Translations under genes and position numbers: made by a program
Shown: positions 1-5,284 of the stretch, piece after piece
Layout of the letters: the number at the start of each line of letters is the position of its first letter
How positions within the stretch are numbered: position 1 is the stretch's first letter
Notes under the pieces: generated by a model
What the model saw: only the letters and a program-made list of their open reading frames with translations
What the model was told of the DNA's origin: nothing
The model's database searches: none
Source: Candidatus Parcubacteria bacterium
GTDB lineage: Bacteria; Patescibacteriota; Patescibacteriia; JAACEG01
Assembly (NCBI GenBank): GCA_023142625.1
Contig: JAGLJD010000077.1
Location: forward strand, 1 to 5,793
DNA: 5,793 bases
Reading direction: 5' to 3'

Positions 1-120
1 GGAGCGAAGCAATCTCATTACTAAGCGAAAAAATCTGTAATTACAGTTCTTTCTGATTAAGTAAAGGGATTACTTCGTCGCGCCTCATTCGCTATGCTCT
101 TTCAGCTCCTCGCAAAGACA
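1..120 (-). repeat. Palindromic dispersed repeat, copy A (truncated by window start)
   Basis: This is the partial copy of a family present three times in the window (also 1528-1686 and from 5691). It ends at 107-120 in TCCTCGCAAAGACA, the reverse complement of the end seen in the other copies. The core arm CGAAGCAATCTCATTACT (5-22) faces an imperfect partner at 60-79, and between them is a perfect 12-bp palindrome, CTGTAATTACAG (35-46). Aligned to the other copies it lies in the same orientation as copy C and opposite to copy B. It lies just downstream of the smpB stop, so its stem could also help end that transcript. No coding potential is visible, so I regard it as a MITE- or REP-like non-coding element. 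Confidence 0.8.
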
Positions 121-147
121 TTATAATTGGAAATTTAAAATTTTTGT

Positions 148-594
148 TTATCTCTTCATCCTCTCTCTCAGCCTCCTATCAATATCTCTCTTTTTTATAA
201 TCTCGCGTTTTTCGTATTTTCTTTTTCCGCGAACCAAGGCGATTTCAACTTTTATCAAATTACGGTTAGTATATACTAAAATTGGGACGATTGTCAAGCC
301 CTGCGACTCAATTTTGCCGCGCAAATGATCTATCTGCTTCCTGTTTAACAGCAATTTTCGCTTTTGGTCAGGATTGTAAAACTTCTGCCGCGCCGCTGCC
401 GGCTTGTATCTGCTGATATGCGCGCTGAATAAAAACGGCTCGTCTTCTATAAAAGAGACATGGCTCCCTTTTAAATTTATCCGCCCAGCTTTTGCTGATT
501 TTACTTCAGCGCCAGACAAAACTACCCCTGCTTCAATCTTTTCTAAAATCTCATAATCGTACAGCGCTTTTCTGTTTTTTGCTAAAATAGGCAT
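148..594 (-). CDS. smpB: SsrA-binding protein SmpB
   Basis: SmpB binds tmRNA and delivers it to ribosomes stalled on broken mRNAs, starting trans-translation in the cytoplasm. The 148-residue product has the family hallmarks in order: an N-terminal NRKALYDYEIL segment, the GVVLSGAEVKSAKAG strand-turn region (about 24-38), a KGSHVSF stretch followed by SAHISRY, the KRKLLLNRKQI helix, and VRGKRKYEKRE leading into a very basic tail (KKRDIDRRLRERMKR). In the known family this tail folds in the mRNA channel. Length is close to the usual 150-160 residues, so it looks complete. The ATG lies 2 nt after the stop of the PRC-barrel gene upstream, implying co-transcription and probable translational coupling. 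No separate Shine-Dalgarno sequence is evident. The tmRNA gene (ssrA) is not in this window. Identification is very secure. Confidence 0.97.
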   Translation of the reverse strand: MPILAKNRKALYDYEILEKIEAGVVLSGAEVKSAKAGRINLKGSHVSFIEDEPFLFSAHISRYKPAAARQKFYNPDQKRKLLLNRKQIDHLRGKIESQGLTIVPILVYTNRNLIKVEIALVRGKRKYEKREIIKKRDIDRRLRERMKR

Positions 595-596
595 AG

Positions 597-872
597 TTAT
601 ATCGGCGCTGGCAATTCCGCGCCTTTCTTAATCTTTTTTTTAATAGTTCCGTCGCCCACAATCATCTTGTCGTTATCAATTAAGACTACTTGATCGCGAT
701 GGATAATCAATTTATTATCAAACAGATCTTTTATTAAACTTGCCTTAACATAATATTTAATAATAGAGTGAAAATCAACATCAAATTCAAAATCATAAAC
801 TTTTCCAAGATGCTCTCCTGATTCAGTCTGAACTGCCATCCCTATAATTTTTTTTCCTTGAATTATCGGCAT
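597..872 (-). CDS. Small PRC-barrel domain protein
   Basis: This 91-residue protein looks like a single PRC-barrel domain. It opens with a G-K-K-I-I-G-M-A-V strand, then ESGEHLGKVYDFEFD (about 18-32), the typical 'G..lGkV.D..fd' signature of the fold. Alternating beta-strand stretches follow (IIKYYVKA, KLIIHRDQVVLID, KMIVGDG), and the end is lysine-rich (KKKIKKGAELPAPI). PRC-barrel domains are known from RimM (16S rRNA maturation), photosynthetic reaction-centre H subunits and many small proteins of unknown role. This one lacks the RimM N-terminal domain, so it should not be called RimM. It has no signal peptide or membrane segment. It sits between the thioredoxin-like gene (4-nt gap upstream) and smpB (2-nt gap downstream) in one operon. 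The specific function is unknown. Confidence 0.85.
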   Translation of the reverse strand: MPIIQGKKIIGMAVQTESGEHLGKVYDFEFDVDFHSIIKYYVKASLIKDLFDNKLIIHRDQVVLIDNDKMIVGDGTIKKKIKKGAELPAPI

Positions 873-876
873 AAAT

Positions 877-1500
877 TTATTTGCTTCTTTTTTTCATTAT
901 TATAAAAAAAATAAAAACCGCGCTTAAGGCAATTGCTAATTTTGATAAAAAAACAAACATTGGCTTATCCCAAAAAGAAACATTTTCTGAACTTTTAATA
1001 TAATCAATTGCCGCGCTTTTAATAAATTCATTTTCCAACTTTAACCGCTCGTTATCATCTATTTTTTTATTTTGATTATTATTAACAACGGCTGCTTTTT
1101 TATTTAATTTTTCTATCGGCGAATCGCAGTTGTTTATCAAGCAATTTTCAACTAATTGGCGGATATGATTATCCATAGATCCAGCATATCCGGCAAAACC
1201 GTCATTGCCTATGAAAAACGCCGGAACGCCGCGAATGTCTCCATCGTAAACATCGCTTAACGCGGCAAACAATTTTCTGTTGTCCTCGTTATTATAAATT
1301 TCATACGATTTAATATTCAAATTCGGATATTCCATTTTCAACTTTTCTAGAAAGGGCTTTGCGTTAGAACAATACGAACATCCGTCTCCCCAAAAAAAAT
1401 ACATATCAACTTTATTCGTAGCTATCGCCTGAAAGGAAAAAATAAATATAAAGGCAAACAATATTATTGATAAAAATTTATTTAATTTTTTTATACGCAT
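877..1500 (-). CDS. Membrane-anchored extracytoplasmic thioredoxin-like protein
   Basis: The 207-residue protein begins with a basic stretch and a hydrophobic signal segment (about 9-27, ending QAIA-TN), which may be cleaved. A thioredoxin fold follows: strand VDMYFFWGDGC, the redox motif C41-S-Y-C44, helix AKPFLEKLK, a second strand (NIKSYEIY), and the cis-proline loop RGVPAFFIG (P93). A second cysteine pair, C120 and C125 (CLINNC), closes the domain. Next comes a polar, Asn/Lys-rich linker (about 128-175), then one C-terminal membrane segment (about 181-202) ending in KKRSK, consistent with a cytoplasmic end. The likely role is disulfide exchange outside the membrane; the direction (oxidase, reductase or isomerase) cannot be told. 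It is the first gene of the operon. The ATG follows a candidate -10 box so closely that the mRNA may be leaderless. Related proteins can be fused to DsbD-like membrane domains; here only a single helix remains. Confidence 0.85.
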   Translation of the reverse strand: MRIKKLNKFLSIILFAFIFIFSFQAIATNKVDMYFFWGDGCSYCSNAKPFLEKLKMEYPNLNIKSYEIYNNEDNRKLFAALSDVYDGDIRGVPAFFIGNDGFAGYAGSMDNHIRQLVENCLINNCDSPIEKLNKKAAVVNNNQNKKIDDNERLKLENEFIKSAAIDYIKSSENVSFWDKPMFVFLSKLAIALSAVFIFFIIMKKRSK

Positions 1501-1506
1501 ATTTTT

Positions 1507-1512
1507 ATTCTA
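1507..1512 (-). promoter_or_regulatory. Candidate -10 box for the thioredoxin/PRC/smpB operon
   Basis: On the minus strand TAGAAT lies 6 nt before the ATG at 1500, inside TTTAGTAGAATAAAAAT. The same context occurs at the well-supported promoter near 4624 (TTTAGTAGACTAAAAT). Initiation about 7 nt downstream would start transcription at or next to the ATG, giving a leaderless message. No good -35 hexamer is seen; that region falls in the end of repeat copy B (1528-1541). Confidence 0.4.
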
Positions 1513-1527
1513 CTAAACTTTAACTTC

Positions 1528-1686
1528 TGTCTTTGCGAGGAGCTGAATGAGTGAAACGAATGAGGTGCGACGAAACAATCTCATTACTAAAAGAATAAAA
1601 CTATAATTACAGATTTTTTCGTTCAGTAATGAGATTGCTTCGTCATTTCGTTCCGCTATCGCTCCACTTCATTCCTCGCAAAAACA
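1528..1686 (+). repeat. Palindromic dispersed repeat, copy B (complete)
   Basis: This is the only full copy, 159 bp. The terminal inverted repeats are TGTCTTTGCGAGGA (1528-1541) and TCCTCGCAAAAACA (1673-1686), 13 of 14 pairing. The core arms GACGAAACAATCTCATTACT (1569-1588) and AGTAATGAGATTGCTTCGTC (1625-1644) pair at 19 of 20. A central near-palindrome, CTATAATTACAG, lies at 1601-1612. All three mismatches are C/A on the plus strand and therefore would be G-U wobbles in a minus-strand RNA. The element fills most of the gap between two divergent operons. It encodes no transposase and shows no clear target duplication, so it is best described as a MITE- or REP-like element. With the flanking promoter boxes it accounts for the 305-base gene-free stretch 1501-1805. 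Confidence 0.85.
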
Positions 1687-1755
1687 ATAATTTTTTTATT
1701 TTTTTTATTTTAAAAATCAAATGCAATGTCCTATTACTTAAAATTATAAACTATT

Positions 1756-1783
1756 TTGCATATATGTCAAAATTTGCTACACT
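1756..1783 (+). promoter_or_regulatory. Candidate promoter for the U32/membrane protein operon
   Basis: TTGCAT (1756-1761) and TACACT (1778-1783) are separated by 16 nt, and TGC directly before TACACT gives an extended -10. Transcription would start near 1790, leaving a leader of about 16 nt before the ATG at 1806 with no Shine-Dalgarno sequence. Its position argues against starting the gene further upstream. Confidence 0.5.
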
Positions 1784-1805
1784 ACAAAACAATAATAAAA
1801 CAATT

Positions 1806-3032
1806 ATGGCTGAAAACAAAAAAATTGAATTGCTGGCGCCAGCCGGAAATATCGCTAAAGCAGAATACGCTTTGGCTTTTGGCGCTGACGCGCTCTATTT
1901 AGGAATTCCAGATTTTTCATTAAGAGTTCGAATTAATGAATTCACTAAAAGCGATGTTAATAAAATAATTAAATACGCTCGCTCGCGAAATAAAAAAGTC
2001 TACATAACTCTTAATATTTACGCGCGCAACAGGCATTTAAAAAGTATTCCCGCGCATTTAAATCAATTAAGCAAGATTAAGCCGGACGGAATTATAATTT
2101 CAGATCCGGGAGTTTTAGAATTGGCAAAAAAATATTGCCCGAAAATACCCATGCATTTAAGCGTTCAAGCAAATTGCGCGAATTGGCAAGCGGCAAAATT
2201 CTGGCTGCAGCAAGGAGTAAAAAGAATAATCTTAACGCGAGAACTGTCTCTGCCTGAAATAACTGAGATTCATAAAAAGGTTCCTCAAATGGAGTTAGAA
2301 TATTTTGTGCACGGCGCAATCTGTATGAGTTATTCAGGCAGATGCTTGCTAAGTTCGTATCTGACAGGAAGAGATGCCAACCTTGGCGACTGCGCCCAGC
2401 CATGCCGCTGGCAATACAGATATTTTTTAGAAGAACAGCAAAGGAAAGGCGAATTTTTTCCTATTGAAGAAGACGGAAACGGAACTTACATTTTGAATTC
2501 TAAAGATTTATGCCTTGTTAAATATTTAGGCGATCTGAAAAAAGCCGGGGTTTCGTCTTTTAAAATAGAAGGTCGCGCGAAAAGCGTTTTTTATATCTCG
2601 ATGGTATGCAAAATTTATCGTGAAGCAATGGATTTAAAATCCAATAAAAACAAAAAAAGGGAATTAAACAAATTATACGCAGAACTGCAAACTCTGACTC
2701 ATCGCGATTATACCGCAGGATTTCTTTTAGACAGCGATGAAGTGAAACAAAAATACGACGCAACTCATAAAATTTCAAATTATCAATTTGTCGGCGAGAT
2801 TGCAAGAAAAGCAAAAAACGGAATTCATATAAAAATTCATAACGCAATTTTTGCCGGAGATATAATAGAATTTATCCAGCCAAACGCTGAAAACTTTAAA
2901 TTAAAGTTGAACACATTTTTTGATCAGGACGGCAAAGAGATTTCAGAAGCGCACGGCGGGCAAGGAAAAACTATTTTTATTAAAACAAAAAAAGACATTG
3001 AAAAAATGTCCATCGCGCGAAAAAAAATATGA
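1806..3032 (+). CDS. U32 family protein, TrhP/YegQ-like (probable RNA hydroxylation)
   Basis: The 408-residue product begins MAENKKIELLAPAG, the usual N-terminus of this family. The frame is open back to 1629, but that part lies in repeat copy B and the promoter region and encodes no recognisable domain; a start at 1764 (MSKFATLQ) is possible but less likely. The U32 signature is clear: EYFVHGAICMSYSGRCLLSSY (about 165-185), then GDCAQPCRWQY and FKIEGRAKS. C173, C180, C196 or C200, and C236 are spaced much like the [4Fe-4S] ligands known in UbiU. A small C-terminal beta domain follows (QFVGEIA onward). Known relatives include TrhP (5-hydroxyuridine at tRNA position 34), RlhA (23S rRNA) and UbiU/UbiV. 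TrhP-like is my best reading, but the substrate is not provable here. The name 'peptidase U32' is historical. The stop overlaps the next gene by 4 bp (ATGA). Confidence 0.9.
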   Translation: MAENKKIELLAPAGNIAKAEYALAFGADALYLGIPDFSLRVRINEFTKSDVNKIIKYARSRNKKVYITLNIYARNRHLKSIPAHLNQLSKIKPDGIIISDPGVLELAKKYCPKIPMHLSVQANCANWQAAKFWLQQGVKRIILTRELSLPEITEIHKKVPQMELEYFVHGAICMSYSGRCLLSSYLTGRDANLGDCAQPCRWQYRYFLEEQQRKGEFFPIEEDGNGTYILNSKDLCLVKYLGDLKKAGVSSFKIEGRAKSVFYISMVCKIYREAMDLKSNKNKKRELNKLYAELQTLTHRDYTAGFLLDSDEVKQKYDATHKISNYQFVGEIARKAKNGIHIKIHNAIFAGDIIEFIQPNAENFKLKLNTFFDQDGKEISEAHGGQGKTIFIKTKKDIEKMSIARKKI

Positions 3033-4591
3033 ATTGGATTAAAAAATACAAATTAAAATATCTTGCTGTTTTTTTTATTGCGTTTGCTTTTTTTGCTTTT
3101 TTGCAAAGCGCGCCTGTTATGCCCGATCCAGACGGATTTTACCATGCTAAAACAGCGCTGCTTATCAGCGATCGCGGAATACTGCAAGACTTCCCTTTTC
3201 TGCAATTCACGACTTTAAAATATAATTATATTGATCATCATCTTCTTTATCATCTGATTTTAGTTCCGTTTGTTAAATTTTTTAATCCGCTGGTCGGCGT
3301 AAAATTAGCACAGAGCATTCTTGCCGCGATTTTTATAACTGTTTTTTACTGGTTTTTAAAAAAAGAAAAAGTTAAATTACCGCTGCTTTGGACTATTATT
3401 TTAATGGCAAATTCCCCCTTTATTTTCCGCGCCTCTTTAGTTAAGGCTAACGCTTTTTCGCTTATTATTCTGTTTATCGGACTATACGCTATTTTTTATC
3501 GCAAATACTGGCTCTTGCTTATAATCAGTTATTTATATGTGCTGTCTTACGGCGGCTGGCCGCTTATTTTAACCTGCGCCCTGATTTTTATAATTTCTGA
3601 CTGGCTGTTTCAAAAAATAGAACTAAAAACAGCCTGGAAAAAATTAAAAATAAATCTATTGCGAATTAATAGAAAAGGGTCAAATATAAAACTGCTCTTT
3701 TCCTGCTCCGTCGGACTGTTTCTCGGTTTAGTTATTAATCCCTATTTTCCTAAAAATCTAAAATTTTACTGGGAGCAAATTATCCAAATAGGGATTATAA
3801 ACTATCAAGACAAAATCGGGGTTGGCGGCGAATGGTATCCTTACGAGCCACTGGAACTTCTGGCAAGTTCAGGGCTTGCCGCTATTTTTTTTCTTATCGC
3901 CGCTGTTATATTTTTTATCTCGCTTAAAAAACAGAACGAAAAAAGTTTGTCCTTGCTGATTATAACTCTATTTTTTTTAGTTATCACATTAAAATCAAGA
4001 AGGTATATTGAATATTTAATCCCTTTCGCTGTCGCCTTTTCCGCCATAGCCACCACTCGCGGATTGAACAGCAGAAACGCAAAAGAGTTCTGTTTTTTGC
4101 TGCGAAACTTTTATTACAAAAAAACAAAATGCGCGATTGCTGTAATAATTTTTTTTATTTCCGCTGGCACTTTTTTAATAATAAGGGATGTTTATAAAAC
4201 CAAACAAGAACTCTCTATCGGATCTGATTTGAATCTGTATAAAAACGCTTCTGAATTTATTAAAAAAAATTCCAGCAGCGGAGACATTGTTTTTCACGCG
4301 GATTGGGACGACTTCCCCGCCCTATTCTACCATAACAGCAAAAACTATTATTTGGTCGGGCTTGACCCGACTTTTATGTATAATTACGATGCTGATTTAT
4401 ATGAGGAGTGGGTTAAAATTACCACAGGAGAGGACGGAGAAAATTTATACAATAAAATAACAAAAAATTTCAGCGCTAAATTTATTTTTTTGGACAACGA
4501 ACATTCGGCTTTAAATAATCATCTATTTATCAATCCTAATTTTCAATTGGCGTATTCTGACGATGAAGCAAAGGTTTATAAAATCAGATAA
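3029..4591 (+). CDS. Polytopic membrane protein, GT-C glycosyltransferase-like
   Basis: This 520-residue protein has roughly 11 hydrophobic segments, the first at about 10-28 and the last at about 367-388, followed by a soluble C-terminal domain of about 120 residues. Directly after the first helix is MPDPDGFYHAK (D33, D35, H39), placed like the acidic first-loop motif of GT-C enzymes such as STT3/PglB/AglB. A second polar motif, YIDHHLLYH (67-75), comes before the next helix. The C-terminal domain has HADWDDFPALF (423-433) and GLDPTFMY (444-451), reminiscent of but not identical to the STT3 WWDxG region. The inferred role is transfer of a sugar from a lipid carrier on the outer membrane face; neither donor nor acceptor can be inferred. 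It starts inside the stop of the U32 gene, so the two are translationally coupled. No terminator is visible before the next promoter. The family call is moderate; the membrane topology is solid. Confidence 0.75.
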   Translation: MNWIKKYKLKYLAVFFIAFAFFAFLQSAPVMPDPDGFYHAKTALLISDRGILQDFPFLQFTTLKYNYIDHHLLYHLILVPFVKFFNPLVGVKLAQSILAAIFITVFYWFLKKEKVKLPLLWTIILMANSPFIFRASLVKANAFSLIILFIGLYAIFYRKYWLLLIISYLYVLSYGGWPLILTCALIFIISDWLFQKIELKTAWKKLKINLLRINRKGSNIKLLFSCSVGLFLGLVINPYFPKNLKFYWEQIIQIGIINYQDKIGVGGEWYPYEPLELLASSGLAAIFFLIAAVIFFISLKKQNEKSLSLLIITLFFLVITLKSRRYIEYLIPFAVAFSAIATTRGLNSRNAKEFCFLLRNFYYKKTKCAIAVIIFFISAGTFLIIRDVYKTKQELSIGSDLNLYKNASEFIKKNSSSGDIVFHADWDDFPALFYHNSKNYYLVGLDPTFMYNYDADLYEEWVKITTGEDGENLYNKITKNFSAKFIFLDNEHSALNNHLFINPNFQLAYSDDEAKVYKIR

Positions 4592-4600
4592 AATTAAAAT

Positions 4601-4629
4601 TTGACAATTATGCTATTTTTTAGTAGACT
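4601..4629 (+). promoter_or_regulatory. Strong sigma-70-type promoter for the DUF4258/DUF2283 cassette
   Basis: A perfect TTGACA (4601-4606) is followed after 17 nt by TAGACT (4624-4629). The predicted start near 4636 leaves about 15 nt before the ATG at 4651, with no Shine-Dalgarno sequence (ATAAAAAATATAATT precedes the ATG). The best -35/-10 pair in the window sits 9 nt after the stop of the membrane protein gene, so the cassette should be transcribed independently. Confidence 0.75.
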
Positions 4630-4650
4630 AAAATCATAAAAAATATAATT

Positions 4651-4905
4651 ATGCTGCAAATAATTTTTAGCGATCATGCAATTTTTCAAATGCGAATACG
4701 AAATATCCCGAAAGAATTAGTCGTTGCAACCGTTAGTTTTCCTGATAAAATCATATTGCAAACAGACAGGCGCTTTAAGGCGATTAAACTATATAAAAAT
4801 AGAGGCAAAAAATATTTAAGCGTTGTTATTTATCAAAAAATAAAGATGGATAAAAAAATTATTACGGTGTTTATAACTTCAAAAATTAACAAATATTTAT
4901 TATGA
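4651..4905 (+). CDS. DUF4258-like small protein, putative toxin
   Basis: This 84-residue basic protein has the layout of DUF4258 proteins. It opens with FSDHAIFQMRIRNIPKELV (6-24), matching the family pattern of a histidine followed by spaced Arg/Met residues (usually HA..RM..R.I). It continues with a SFPDKIILQTDRRFKAIKLY strand region (about 29-48), a KYLSVVIYQ strand, and the closing ITVFITSKINKYL, like the usual V.T....KY end. The usual Arg before the Met is Gln here (Q13). Such proteins are often encoded next to a DUF2283 protein, as here, and the pair is considered a toxin-antitoxin candidate with RelE/BrnT-like folds; toxicity is inference. The stop overlaps the next start by 4 bp (ATGA, 4902-4905). 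It has its own strong promoter and no visible Shine-Dalgarno sequence. Confidence 0.8.
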   Translation: MLQIIFSDHAIFQMRIRNIPKELVVATVSFPDKIILQTDRRFKAIKLYKNRGKKYLSVVIYQKIKMDKKIITVFITSKINKYLL

Positions 4906-5117
4906 AATTTCATTTTGACAAAAAAGAGGACGCTTTTTATATCCGTTTTAACGACTGCGCTTACGCTGAAAGCGACGAAGTGAGCGAAGGCGTGATTTTT
5001 GATTATAATTCTTACGGCAAGATTATCGGGATTGAAATTCTTAACGCTTCTAAAAAATTGCCGCAAAAATTCAAGACTGAAATAACTAAAAAAAAATTCG
5101 CTGCAAACTTTTGTTGA
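4902..5117 (+). CDS. DUF2283 family protein, putative antitoxin partner
   Basis: The 71-residue product matches the DUF2283 pattern closely: MKFHFDKKEDAFYIRF at the start (usual form MK..YD...DALYIR), AESDEVSEGVIFDYNSYGKI (22-41), then IGIEILNASKKLP. The last 15 or so residues (KFKTEITKKKFAANFC) are basic and variable. It starts within the stop codon of the DUF4258-like gene and so is probably translated by re-initiation, which would fix the ratio of the two products. Gene order is putative toxin first, antitoxin second, the reverse of many classical modules. Family membership is firm. The biochemical role is unknown; it may bind and neutralise its neighbour, and autoregulation is possible but no operator is evident. 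The operon ends in the hairpin at 5147. Confidence 0.85.
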   Translation: MKFHFDKKEDAFYIRFNDCAYAESDEVSEGVIFDYNSYGKIIGIEILNASKKLPQKFKTEITKKKFAANFC

Positions 5118-5146
5118 ATTTCTATTATTAAAAACAGTTTGTTATT

Positions 5147-5185
5147 AAAAAGCCGCCTATTTGTATAGGCGGCTTTTAATTTTTA
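5147..5185 (+). terminator. Rho-independent terminator after the DUF2283 gene
   Basis: GCCGCCTAT (5152-5160), loop TTGT, and ATAGGCGGC (5165-5173) form a perfect 9-bp GC-rich stem. Flanking AAAA and TTTT extend it to 13 bp, and a T-rich tail follows. The flanking A run makes it T-rich on the minus strand too, so it may also stop transcription arriving from the receiver-like gene. Confidence 0.9.
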
Positions 5186-5229
5186 TTTAACAACTTTTTT
5201 GTAAAAATTTTTAATTAAAGAGGTTGGAT

Positions 5230-5278
5230 AAATTGCGAAACGAATTTTAAAAACTTCGTTTCGCAATTTATTTTTTTT
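5230..5278 (+). terminator. Second hairpin with T-tract, probable backup terminator
   Basis: AAATTGCGAAACGAA (5230-5244) and TTCGTTTCGCAATTT (5255-5269) form a perfect 15-bp inverted repeat around a 10-nt loop, followed by eight T on the plus strand (5271-5278). On the minus strand the hairpin is not followed by a T run, so plus-strand termination is the more likely role. It sits between the cassette terminator and the stop of the convergent gene. Confidence 0.65.
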
Positions 5279-5284
5279 ATTATT

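Noticed and set aside
1..120. CRISPR array or tRNA-like structure suggested by repeated hairpins
   Set aside because: The repeats are single dispersed palindromes in intergenic gaps, not regularly spaced direct repeats, and no tRNA cloverleaf elements are visible.
266..279. Perfect 14-bp palindrome TTAGTATATACTAA, resembling a promoter -10 or operator
   Set aside because: It lies in the middle of smpB and encodes conserved-region residues (VYTN); no gene starts nearby, so it is probably fortuitous in AT-rich DNA.
597..872. RimM annotation for the PRC-barrel protein
   Set aside because: Only the barrel-like domain is present (91 residues) and the RimM N-terminal domain is missing; the smpB neighbourhood does not support it either.
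2092..2403. Minus-strand open frame of 103 codons
   Set aside because: It lies entirely antisense within the well-supported U32 gene and its translation resembles no family; it is a shadow frame.
2560..2847. Minus-strand open frame of 95 codons
   Set aside because: Antisense to the U32 gene, Arg/Phe/Leu-rich, with no recognisable domain or start signal.
3841..4056. Minus-strand open frame of 71 codons
   Set aside because: Antisense to the membrane-protein gene; no family resemblance and no start signals.
4833..5066. Minus-strand open frame of 77 codons
   Set aside because: Antisense to both genes of the DUF4258/DUF2283 cassette, whose plus-strand products match known families.
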